Positions 22,708 to 31,013 of a stretch of 40,795 nt of DNA are shown here, one piece after another. The notes below the pieces were generated by a model that was not told the DNA's origin, did not search any database, and was given only the letters and a program-made list of their open reading frames with translations. Made by a program: the position numbers and the translations under genes. This DNA comes from [Scytonema hofmanni] UTEX 2349 (GTDB lineage: Bacteria; Cyanobacteriota; Cyanobacteriia; Cyanobacteriales; Nostocaceae), in the NCBI RefSeq assembly GCF_000582685.1, contig NZ_KK073769.1, positions 3,464-44,258 on the forward strand, written 5' to 3'. Every line of letters begins with the position of its first letter. Within the stretch, counting starts at the first letter, position 1.

Positions 22708-24147
22708 TTACTTAACAGGAATTTCAATCCAAAATTCAGTGCCATTATTCGGTTTTGTTTTATATTTGAGTGTACCACCATGCTTATCAACCACAATTTG
22801 ATAGCTGATTGAAAGACCTAAACCTATACCCTTTCCCACTGGTTTACTAGTGAAAAACGGGTCAAATACGTGTGCTTGGATTTTTTCGGGAATACCCGCA
22901 CCATTATCAGCAATTTTTACTACCACATAATTAGGACGAGAAATTTCAGTAATAATTCTAATTTTGGGCTTTGGATTTTGTGTTTTTACAACTGATTCTT
23001 CCACAGCATCTATAGCATTGCTCAAGATGTTCATAAATACTTGATTCAGTTGTGATGCATAGCATTCTACCTGGGGAATATCACCATATTGTTTAATAAT
23101 TTGAATCTCAGGATGCTCTGCTGTAGCCTGAAGTCGATGCCGCAAAATTAACATCGTGTTCTCAATTCCTTCATGCAGATTGACAAGTTTCTTTTCTGAT
23201 TCACCTAACCGAGAAAAGTTGCGTAAAGACAAAACAATTTCTTGGATACGCTCAGTACCGATTTCCATAGAAGATAAAATATTTGACAAATCTTCTACTA
23301 AAAAACCTACATCTATTGTTTTTGCTTCACGTTGAATTTCATCATTTGGATTTGGGTAGTGTTTTTGATAAAGAGTTAGCAGATTCAATAAGTCACTGAC
23401 GTAAGTATTGACGTGACTGAGATTACCATAAATAAAATTGACAGGATTATTAATTTCGTGAGCTATACCAGCAACTAAATGACCCAAGCTGGACATTTTT
23501 TCACTTTGAATTAGTTGGACTTGAGTTTGCCGCAACTTATTTAAAATCTGGGCTAACCGCTGATTAGTACCGCGTAGATTTTGTTCTACTTGCACTCGCT
23601 TACTAATATTTTGTTTTAATTTGGTTATATTAATTCTTAGTTCCATCTGGCTGATGACTTGACGACTAAGAGATTGTAAAGCTGCAATCTCTTCTGGGTT
23701 GAGCTTTCGTGGTTCGCGGTCAAGAACGCAAATTGTGCCCAAAGCAAAACCATCAGGTGTAATCAAGGATGCACCAGCATAAAATCGAATTTTGGGATCG
23801 GCTGTCACCAGCGGATTCGTAGCAAAACGCTCATCTTCTAGCATATTTGGCACAATCAGCATTTTATTTGGCTGACATATAGCATGAATGCAGAATCCTA
23901 ATTCCTTGGGAGTTTCTGTTGCTTCTACGCCAACTTTTGATTTAAACCATTGCCGATGATTGTCGAGTAGACTAATTAAAGCGATGGGAGTGCCACAAAT
24001 ATAAGCCGCTAAAGCAGTCAAATCATCGAATGCTGATTCAGGATCGGTATCAAGAATTTGATATCGTTCTAATGCCTTAAGCCTGTCCTGCTCATTTGCA
24101 GGCAATGGTGGTTGTTTCATTTCCTGCCTGGGTAGTATGTTATACAT
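22708..24147 (-). CDS. GAF-domain sensor histidine kinase
   Basis: A 479-residue soluble kinase. A GAF domain covers about 38-170 with LGFCIHAICQPNKMLIVPN. A coiled coil (about 175-215) leads to HisKA with H230 (LVAGIAHEINNPV) and HATPase motifs (NQVFMNILSNAIDAV, VKIADNGAGIP, FFTSKPVGKGIGLGLSIS). The HEINNP version is typical of cyanobacterial NtrB-like kinases. An in-frame ATG at 24120 is an alternative start. No partner response regulator adjoins it. Confidence 0.92.
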   Translation of the reverse strand: MYNILPRQEMKQPPLPANEQDRLKALERYQILDTDPESAFDDLTALAAYICGTPIALISLLDNHRQWFKSKVGVEATETPKELGFCIHAICQPNKMLIVPNMLEDERFATNPLVTADPKIRFYAGASLITPDGFALGTICVLDREPRKLNPEEIAALQSLSRQVISQMELRINITKLKQNISKRVQVEQNLRGTNQRLAQILNKLRQTQVQLIQSEKMSSLGHLVAGIAHEINNPVNFIYGNLSHVNTYVSDLLNLLTLYQKHYPNPNDEIQREAKTIDVGFLVEDLSNILSSMEIGTERIQEIVLSLRNFSRLGESEKKLVNLHEGIENTMLILRHRLQATAEHPEIQIIKQYGDIPQVECYASQLNQVFMNILSNAIDAVEESVVKTQNPKPKIRIITEISRPNYVVVKIADNGAGIPEKIQAHVFDPFFTSKPVGKGIGLGLSISYQIVVDKHGGTLKYKTKPNNGTEFWIEIPVK

Positions 24148-24378
24148 ACAATCAATATAATTCTTAATATTATCTTACTTAAACACTGAGCTTACTTTGA
24201 TTGCCTGTAAAGAAAAATAGCACAAACACGTAATTTGAGAGCTTTTGATTTAAAAATTGGCAATTTTTTGTGATATGCTAGTAGGGTTGTCTAATCTCGC
24301 ACATCTGGGAATTCGGGTGTTTCCAATTAGGGAAATACGCCTGGATGGAGGATTAACCCGAATAGGAGCTAAAAATAT

Positions 24379-25176
24379 ATGCCAGTTGTTTCATTGGCTC
24401 AGATGATGGAGTCTGGGGTTCACTTTGGGCATCAGACCCGACGTTGGAACCCGAAAATGTCTCCTTACATTTACACTTCTCGTAATGGAGTACATATCAT
24501 CGACTTGGTGCAAACAGCACAGTTGATGGAAGATGCTTACAGCTACATGCGATCGCAAGCCGAACAAGGCAAAAAATTCCTTTTTGTCGGCACCAAACGC
24601 CAAGCAGCCGGAATAATTGCTCAAGAAGCAGCTCGTTGTGGTTCACATTACATCAACCAACGCTGGTTAGGCGGAATGCTGACTAACTGGACGACAATCA
24701 AAACACGGGTAGATCGACTCAAAGATTTGGAACGTCGCGAAGAAAACGGAGCTTTGGATTTATTGCCAAAAAAAGAAGCTTCGATGCTGCGTCGGGAAAT
24801 GGCAAAGCTCCAGAAATATTTGGGCGGCATTAAATCAATGCGGAAAGTGCCAGATATTGTGGTAATTGTCGATCAAAAGCGTGAGTATAACGCAGTTCAA
24901 GAATGCCAAAAACTCTCGATTCCGATTGTGTCCATGTTGGATACAAACTGTGACCCAGATGTAGTTGATATTCCGATTCCAGCAAATGATGATGCGATCA
25001 GGTCTATTAAGCTGATAGTCGGTAAATTGGCAGATGCCATTTATGAAGGTCGTCACGGTCAGTTGGATGGAGAATACGAAGATGAAGATTACGACGGTGG
25101 CGAGTATGACGAAGAGTACGACGAAACCGAGTATACTGACTCAGTAATTCCCGACGAAGAGGAAGAACAATCGTAG
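24379..25176 (+). CDS. rpsB: 30S ribosomal protein S2
   Basis: A 265-residue S2 protein: VVSLAQMMESGVHFGHQTRRWNPKM at the start, FVGTKRQA, HYINQRWLGGMLTNW and DTNCDPDVVDIPIPANDDAIRSI in order. A strongly acidic C-terminal tail of about 30 Asp/Glu/Tyr residues is present, as in other cyanobacteria. The 231-base leader contains short inverted repeats (GGGTGTTTCC region) that could serve autoregulation. It is followed by tsf, the usual pair. Confidence 0.97.
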   Translation: MPVVSLAQMMESGVHFGHQTRRWNPKMSPYIYTSRNGVHIIDLVQTAQLMEDAYSYMRSQAEQGKKFLFVGTKRQAAGIIAQEAARCGSHYINQRWLGGMLTNWTTIKTRVDRLKDLERREENGALDLLPKKEASMLRREMAKLQKYLGGIKSMRKVPDIVVIVDQKREYNAVQECQKLSIPIVSMLDTNCDPDVVDIPIPANDDAIRSIKLIVGKLADAIYEGRHGQLDGEYEDEDYDGGEYDEEYDETEYTDSVIPDEEEEQS

Positions 25177-25273
25177 AAGCGGGTTTTTCGTGCCATCTAC
25201 GGGCGGGTTTTGCCCCCCGTGCATGTAGGGGTGGGGTTTACCCACCCTCTGAAGACGGATTTTTCCCGCAAGA

Positions 25274-25298
25274 GCGTAGGGATTTTCGATCCCTGCGC
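25274..25298. terminator. hairpin between rpsB and tsf
   Basis: GCGTAGGGAT (25274-25283) pairs with ATCCCTGCGC (25289-25298). No T run follows, so it may be an attenuator or processing site rather than a full stop. The preceding part of the gap holds G/C-rich inverted repeats. Confidence 0.45.
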
Positions 25299-25367
25299 CG
25301 AGTAAGATAGAAATACTAAACACCCGTGAGCGATTACAACTGTAAGTCTTGTAGGAATTGAGGCAAC

Positions 25368-26309
25368 ATGGCGGAAATATCTGCAAAAGTCGTCCAAGAA
25401 TTACGCCAAAAAACCGGTGCAGGCATGATGGACTGCAAAAAGGCGTTGAAAGAAAACGATGGAGATATGGAAAAATCCATCGATTGGTTGCGACAAAAAG
25501 GCATCGCTACGGCGGGTAAAAAAAGCGATCGCATCGCGGCAGAAGGTCTAGTAGACACTTATATTCAACCAGGTGGTCGGGTTGGTGTACTATTAGAAGT
25601 CAACTGCCAAACAGATTTTGTCGCCCGTAACGAGGCTTTTAAAACTCTTGTTAAGAACTTAGCGCAGCAAGCAGCAAGCGCTGAGGACGTTGAGTCTTTG
25701 CTGGCTCAACCTTACATTGAAGATAAAAGTGTGACGGTCGAAGAATTCATCAAGCAAGCGATCGCCAAACTAGGCGAAAATATGCAAGTGCGTCGCTTCG
25801 TCAAGTTTACTATTGAAGGCACACAAGGCATCATAGACAGCTACATTCACACTGGCGGTCGTGTCGGCGTATTGGTTGAACTGAACAGCAAAACTGATGC
25901 ACCGTCCGGTCGAGAAGAGTTTCAAAGCTTGGTACGAAATATCGCCATGCAAGTTGCTGCTTGTCCCAACGTTGAGTATGTCAACGTTAGCGAAGTCCCC
26001 CCAGAAGTTGCCCAAAAAGAAAAAGACATCGAAATGGGACGCGATGACTTGGGTAACAAGCCAGAAAACATCAAAGAAAAGATTGTTCAGGGACGAATTG
26101 AAAAACGCCTGAAAGAAATGGCTTTGATGGATCAGCCTTACATTCGCGACCAAAGTATTTCTGTCGAAGACTTGGTAAAGCAAGTCAAGACTCAAGTAGG
26201 CGAAGATATCGAAGTGCGTCGCTTTGTTCGCTATGTGCTCGGTGAAGGCATTGAAAAGCAAGAAAGCAACTTTGCTGAAGAAGTAGCCGCACAAATGGGC
26301 ACTAAGTAA
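25368..26309 (+). CDS. tsf: elongation factor Ts
   Basis: A 313-residue EF-Ts, the guanine nucleotide exchange factor for EF-Tu. The N-terminal UBA-like domain and signature KVVQELRQKTGAGMMDCKKAL are intact, as are GGRVGVLLEVNCQTDFVARN and a second related GGRVGVLVELNSKTD block marking the duplicated core. The long form is usual for cyanobacteria and plastids. Downstream of rpsB, probably co-expressed. Confidence 0.97.
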   Translation: MAEISAKVVQELRQKTGAGMMDCKKALKENDGDMEKSIDWLRQKGIATAGKKSDRIAAEGLVDTYIQPGGRVGVLLEVNCQTDFVARNEAFKTLVKNLAQQAASAEDVESLLAQPYIEDKSVTVEEFIKQAIAKLGENMQVRRFVKFTIEGTQGIIDSYIHTGGRVGVLVELNSKTDAPSGREEFQSLVRNIAMQVAACPNVEYVNVSEVPPEVAQKEKDIEMGRDDLGNKPENIKEKIVQGRIEKRLKEMALMDQPYIRDQSISVEDLVKQVKTQVGEDIEVRRFVRYVLGEGIEKQESNFAEEVAAQMGTK

Positions 26310-26353
26310 ATTAGTCATTGGTCATTGGGCATGGCGCATTGGGCATTGGTCAA

Positions 26354-26444
26354 TAGACATCTCCAGAAAAGAGGTAGAGACGTAGCACTGCTACGTCTCT
26401 ACAAGGGTTTAGGGCAACGCATAATTAGTTTCTGGAAATGTCTA
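26354..26444. mobile_element. 91-bp miniature element with TAGACATCTCCAGAAA ends
   Basis: TAGACATCTCCAGAAA (26354-26369) and TTTCTGGAAATGTCTA (26429-26444) are inverted with one mismatch. Inside is a perfect GTAGAGACGTAGC/GCTACGTCTCTAC hairpin and the segment AAGGGTTTAGGGCAACGCAT. Partial or related copies lie at 35131-35175 and 40592-40688. The same end sequence precedes the transposase-like start at 40757. Confidence 0.75.
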
Positions 26445-26559
26445 ATGAATCAGATCAAAGACAAATGACTCTTTTAAATACAGGTCTAGCGAACTATGCT
26501 GACCTGTATTTTGTTAATAATTGGTTATAGAGACCCGAAAAGTATAATGTATTGATCAC

Positions 26560-26679
26560 AGGACTTACGCAAAAACTCTCTGCAACTCTTATTCCTTCTC
26601 AGATGCAAAGACGCCAAGGGCAAAGGCGCACTTGGCGTACTTGGCGGTTCGTTTTATCGATCAGGAGTGCGTAAGTCCT
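26560..26679. mobile_element. 120-bp miniature element with AGGACTTACGCA ends
   Basis: AGGACTTACGCA (26560-26571) and TGCGTAAGTCCT (26668-26679) are perfect inverted ends. The flanks ATTGATC and GATCAAT are themselves inverted. A second member is at 34641-34732 and a lone end at 34382-34392. The remaining parts of the gap 26310-26778 have heptamer-like ATTGGTC/ATTGGGC repeats only. Confidence 0.75.
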
Positions 26680-26778
26680 AGATCAATTGAAAATATAAAA
26701 TCATAAGATAAAGTTATCTTCAAATAAAGAGGTACATTTGTACCATAAAAAGATTCAGATGGACAATAACCAAAAGCT

Positions 26779-27834
26779 ATGGCGAGAGCGATCGAGCGAA
26801 TTGAACGGGATATTATAGCAATGGAAGAGGCGATTGAAGCGATCGCCTCAGAACTTTTTTCTGCTTATACAAATTATCTAACAATTTTGGGGCAAGCCGT
26901 ACAACAGCAATTGATTCAGGCAACTTATTACCTGTGTACCCAAGGACATCCTGACAACTTTTTAAAATTGTCATTGAATCAACGGCAACAATTACAACAA
27001 GCCATCCGCAAGTTAAGTCAAAAAGCAGCTCAACAGTTACTCAGTTATATGGAAAGTGGGGAAGATAGGGAAGATGAGGAAGATGAGGAAGATGAGATAG
27101 ATGAGATAGATGAGGAAGATGAGGAAGATGAAGAAGATGAGGAAGATGAGGAAGATGAGGAAGATGAGGAAGATGAGGAAGCTTCCTCGTTGTCCCCGAC
27201 TCCAACGACTTTTCCAACTCCATCGACTTTGCCAACTCCATCGACTTTCCCAACTTCCCCTACCTCGCTTACTACCCCCACTTTCCCCGACAGGTTTCAT
27301 CGGAATGTCTCTACCTCGACTCCCGTACAGACGTTCCGTCAGAACGTCTCTACCCCAACTCCCCCAGCTTTCCCTGAAGACTTATGCAACCCAGTAGAAG
27401 TAGCAAAATGGCAACAGCAATTAGAAGGAGTGACGCAAGAAACGCTGAAAAAACTTTCCCGTGACGCAAATGTTTTATTACAAAAAGCTAGAATATTACC
27501 TAATAAATTACCAGAACAGATTTTAGAAGCGGCAGCAGCTGTATCAGAAGCATCTGCGGATGTAACTCCAGCACCGCCCAACCTATTAAACTTAGTAATT
27601 GAAATTGAAAATGAAAAAGAGCCGGAAGAATCAAGTTTGACACAGATTATGGCTCTTAACATGCGACTTGCGGAAATTGAATTTGCTGACCTCACGCTCT
27701 CGTCTGCACGCAAGCAGATTCGCAATATCTTACTTCAGCTAAATAAGCTAGGGCGCGAGTATCAAAAACAGCACCGAGAACTAACAGTAGCCGAAGCTGA
27801 AGCTGCATGGCGTGCTAGTTGGTTTGAAGATTAG
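26779..27834 (+). CDS. hypothetical protein with acidic triplet repeat, upstream of recG
   Basis: A 351-residue protein with a helical N-terminal region (1-92, QQQLIQATYYLCTQGHPDNF, LNQRQQLQQAIRKLSQKA), then about 40 residues of EED/EID repeats (95-134) encoded by 9-bp repeats. A Pro/Thr/Ser linker (138-200) follows that contains RNVSTSTP- and QNVSTPTP-type peptides encoded by dispersed GTAGAGACGTTC repeats. A helical C-terminal domain (about 205-351) ends the protein. The two structured ends look conserved and the middle is repeat-derived. Function unknown. Confidence 0.75.
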   Translation: MARAIERIERDIIAMEEAIEAIASELFSAYTNYLTILGQAVQQQLIQATYYLCTQGHPDNFLKLSLNQRQQLQQAIRKLSQKAAQQLLSYMESGEDREDEEDEEDEIDEIDEEDEEDEEDEEDEEDEEDEEDEEASSLSPTPTTFPTPSTLPTPSTFPTSPTSLTTPTFPDRFHRNVSTSTPVQTFRQNVSTPTPPAFPEDLCNPVEVAKWQQQLEGVTQETLKKLSRDANVLLQKARILPNKLPEQILEAAAAVSEASADVTPAPPNLLNLVIEIENEKEPEESSLTQIMALNMRLAEIEFADLTLSSARKQIRNILLQLNKLGREYQKQHRELTVAEAEAAWRASWFED

Positions 27835-27845
27835 TCAAGAGTTAT

Positions 27846-27955
27846 GTAGAGACGTTCCGCCGGAACGTCTGTACGAAGAGTCATAAATGCATCACTATTG
27901 ACTATTGACTCTTGACTATTGACTCTTGACTCTTAACTCTTGACTCTTGACTCCT
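27846..27955. repeat. palindromic dispersed repeat and TTGACTC heptamers
   Basis: GTAGAGACGTTCCG and its near complement CGGAACGTCTGTAC (27846-27874) form a hairpin; then about eight heptamers TTGACTA/TTGACTC run to just before the recG start. Confidence 0.8.
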
Positions 27956-27962
27956 GTAAGCA

Positions 27963-30642
27963 ATGACTACACCAGATTGGACACGATTGCAGAAAGCCTT
28001 GACAATAGAAGCTGAACAAGGCTTTACAGACATGATGGGCAGGCAATACCGTTTCAGTGAATTTCTCACCCTAACTTTTGGGAAATTCCCCGCTGTGCTG
28101 CCAAGTACTGAACGCCGGCGCTGGCAAGAACTAGCGGCACAATTTGCAAGCTATCCAAATCTGGTGTCAGAAGACAGACAACATTTAGTAGCAGAAACTC
28201 GTAGGTATCTTTATCAATTGCAAAAGGGGGAGTGGGGGAGTGGGGGAGTGGGGGACAAGGGGACAAGGGGAGTGGGGGACAAGGGGGAGTGGGGGACAAG
28301 GGGACAAGGGGACAAGGGGACAAGGGGACAAGGGGAGTGGGGGACAAGGGGACAAGGGGACAAGGGGACAAGGGGGACAAGGGGGACAGGGGGGACAAAA
28401 AGAAATTTCTCCCTCATCTCCCTTGTCTTCCCCCTCTCCCTTGTCCTCCCCCTCTCCCTTGTCCTCCCCCTCTACTCCTTACTCCCCACTGCCTAATACA
28501 TCTCCTATCGTTGCTGAAGTGAGTCGGTTACTTGCGCCGAAAATTGATCAAAAATTGCATGATTTACCAGAAATAGGAGTCAGAAAAGCAATAAGTTTAG
28601 GGCAAGGTCTGAATTTATATACGGTGCGTGACTTGCTGTATTACTTTCCCCGCGACCATATTGATTATGCGCGTCAGGTAAGTATCCGGGAGTTGCAGGG
28701 GGGAGAAACGGTGACGATAGTGGCAAAGGTAAAAAGTTGCAACTGCTATGTTAGCCCCCGCAACAGTAAATTAATGATTTTAGACATACAGTTGCAAGAC
28801 AATACTGGCAAAATCAAAGTTAGTCGCTTTTTTGCGGGTACGCGCTTTACTAGTCGCGCTTGGCAGGAAACTTTGAAGCGTCGTTATGCAGAAGGCAGTA
28901 TTCTCGCAGCGTGTGGGTTGGTGAAAAACGGTAAATACGGCTTGACGCTGGATAATCCAGAATTAGAAGTTTTGGCACAACCGGGAGATCCGATTGAGTC
29001 TTTAAATATGGGTCGAGTGGTGCCGATTTACTCCTTAACAGAGGGTATAGCGGCAAATATGGTCAGAGAAGCGGTAATTGCTGCTTTGCCATGTGCGGCT
29101 CATATGAAAGACCCTTTGCCCAGTGGGTTGCGGCAGAAGTATAATTTGATGGAATTGAAAGATGCGATCGCTAACATTCATTTCCCCAAAGACAGCGACA
29201 CTCTCAAAGTTGCCCGTCGTCGTCTCGTCTTCGATGAATTTTTCTATTTACAACTAAGTTTACTACAACGTCAGCATCAAGCACGAGCGATTCAAAAAAG
29301 TGCTATTCTCGCTCCCAAAGGTGAGTTAATCGAACAATTCCACAAAATATTGCCTTTTAAACTGACCGGCGCTCAAACTAGAGTTGTCAACGACATTCTC
29401 AACGACTTACAAAAACCTGCACCGATGAATCGTCTTGTGCAAGGTGATGTCGGTTCCGGTAAAACCGTTGTCGCGGTAATTGCCATTATCGCCGCAATTC
29501 AATCAGGTTATCAAGCTGCGTTGATGGCTCCCACCGAAGTTTTATCAGAACAGCATTATCGTAAGTTAGTTAGCTGGTTTAATTTGCTAAGTTTGCCTGT
29601 AGAATTACTGACAGGTTCGACAAAAGCAGCAAAACGGCGACAGATTCACGCGCAACTAGCAACGGGTGAATTACCTTTGTTAGTGGGAACACATGCCTTG
29701 ATTCAAGACCCAGTAATCTTTCATCGGCTCGGTTTGGTGGTAATAGATGAACAGCACCGCTTTGGAGTGCAACAGCGGGCGCGTTTGCAGCAAAAAGGCG
29801 AACAACCTCATGTATTAACGATGACAGCAACGCCGATACCGAGAACCTTAGCGCTGACGATACACGGAGATTTAGACGTGAGTCAGATTGATGAATTGCC
29901 ACCGGGAAGGCAGAAGATACAGACAACAATGCTGACGAGTAAGGAACGTACTCAAGCTTACGATTTAATTCGCCGGGAAATCGCTCAGGGACGGCAAGTT
30001 TACGTAGTTTTGCCGCTGGTGGAAGAATCCGAAAAATTGGACTTGCGATCGGCTGTGGAGGAACATCAAAATCTACAAGAAAGCATTTTTCCAGAGTTTT
30101 CCGTGGGATTGTTACATGGTAGAATGAGTTCCGCTGATAAAGACGAGGCAATTAGTAAATTTCGCGATCGCCAAACTCAAATTCTCGTTTCTACCACCGT
30201 CGTTGAGGTCGGTGTAGACATCCCAAATGCTACAGTCATGCTCATCGAAAATGCGGAACGCTTCGGCTTATCTCAGTTACATCAATTGCGGGGACGTGTC
30301 GGTCGGGGTGCAGCGCAATCATACTGTTTGTTGATGAGCAATTCTCGAAGCCCTGATGCAGAAGCGCGGCTGAAAGTGTTGGAACAGTCCCAGGATGGCT
30401 TTTTCATCTCAGAAATGGATATGCGTTTTCGCGGTCCGGGAGAAGTGCTGGGAACTCGTCAATCGGGTGTGCCAGATTTTACCTTGGCGAGTTTAGTTGA
30501 TGATGAAGAAGTTTTATTATTAGCGCGGCAAGCGGCTGAGAAGATTATAGAGATAGATCCAACTTTAGAGCGTTGGTATTTGATGAAAGAAGAGTTGAAG
30601 TATCGCTACGAGCGGTTGATGGGTGGGACAATTTTGACGTAA
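27963..30642 (+). pseudogene. recG: ATP-dependent DNA helicase RecG, frame broken in its linker
   Basis: RecG rescues stalled replication forks. The N-terminal cyanobacterial extension (MTTPDWTRLQKALTIEAEQG..., about 88 residues from 27963) is in one frame. The wedge and helicase domains, from about 28480 to TAA 30642, are in another. The helicase part is intact: GDVGSGKTV (Walker A), DEQHRFG, MTATPIPRT and QLRGRVGRG. Between them lies a GGGGACAAG minisatellite. The N-terminal frame reads on into stop at 28496. Removing one base within the G runs would restore a protein of about 890 residues. Sequencing error, phase variation or slippage could explain it. A shortened helicase from an internal GTG is also possible. 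Confidence 0.8.
28226..28481. repeat. GGGGACAAG minisatellite with complementary CCCTTGTCC tract, inside recG
   Basis: About 19 mainly 9-bp units (GGGGACAAG, GGGGGAGTG) at 28226-28397 are followed, after AAAAAGAAATTT, by CTCCCTTGTCC-type units to about 28481. The two halves are complementary and would form a large hairpin. Some units are 10 bases (GGGGGACAAG), shifting the frame. The same element type lies at 36217-36363. Confidence 0.85.
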
Positions 30643-30803
30643 AGTAAAAAGTCAAAAGATATACAATTTTTATATTAATATGCGCCTAATTTACTGGAGT
30701 TTAGACTTCAGCAAAGGCGTTGCCGTTGCTTTCCTCAAAAACGGTTTATTCTGTCATGGTTGTTCTTCCCTCTCTAGCGCATCCTTTCTCTGTTTACTAA
30801 TTC

Positions 30804-31013
30804 GGGCTTGCTGAAAAACTCCACAACGCGAATCTAGATACCACACAGTACAAAAAATCGTGGTTTTGGAGGTTGCCTTTCAAATTTACCCTACAATTTT
30901 CCACCAAAATGCAGGGATTTTGATATGGATAATGACATAGGTTTGCACCTGCTTGGAATAAAAAGGATTGAAACTCTTATTTGGAAAAGGTTATAGCTCT
31001 ATTCAGCAAGCCC
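30804..31013. mobile_element. 210-bp miniature element with 6-bp target duplication
   Basis: GGGCTTGCTGAA (30804-30815) and TTCAGCAAGCCC (31002-31013) are perfect 12-bp inverted ends. TAATTC flanks both sides (30798-30803 and 31014-31019), a clean target duplication. No frame inside. It sits on the stop codon of the CHAT gene. Upstream, 30643-30797 shows nothing recognisable. Confidence 0.85.

Noticed and set aside
27037..27300. Minus-strand open frames with poly-Ser or Leu-Pro-His repeats
   Set aside because: Antisense images of the acidic repeat in the gene at 26779-27834.
28066..28522. Several long Gly- or Pro-rich open frames across the minisatellite in recG
   Set aside because: They follow from the 9-bp period and low complexity; only the recG frames have recognisable domains.
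30960..30980. AAAAGGATTGAAAC, reminiscent of the end of cyanobacterial CRISPR repeats
   Set aside because: Single occurrence inside a miniature element, with no repeated copies or spacers and no cas genes.
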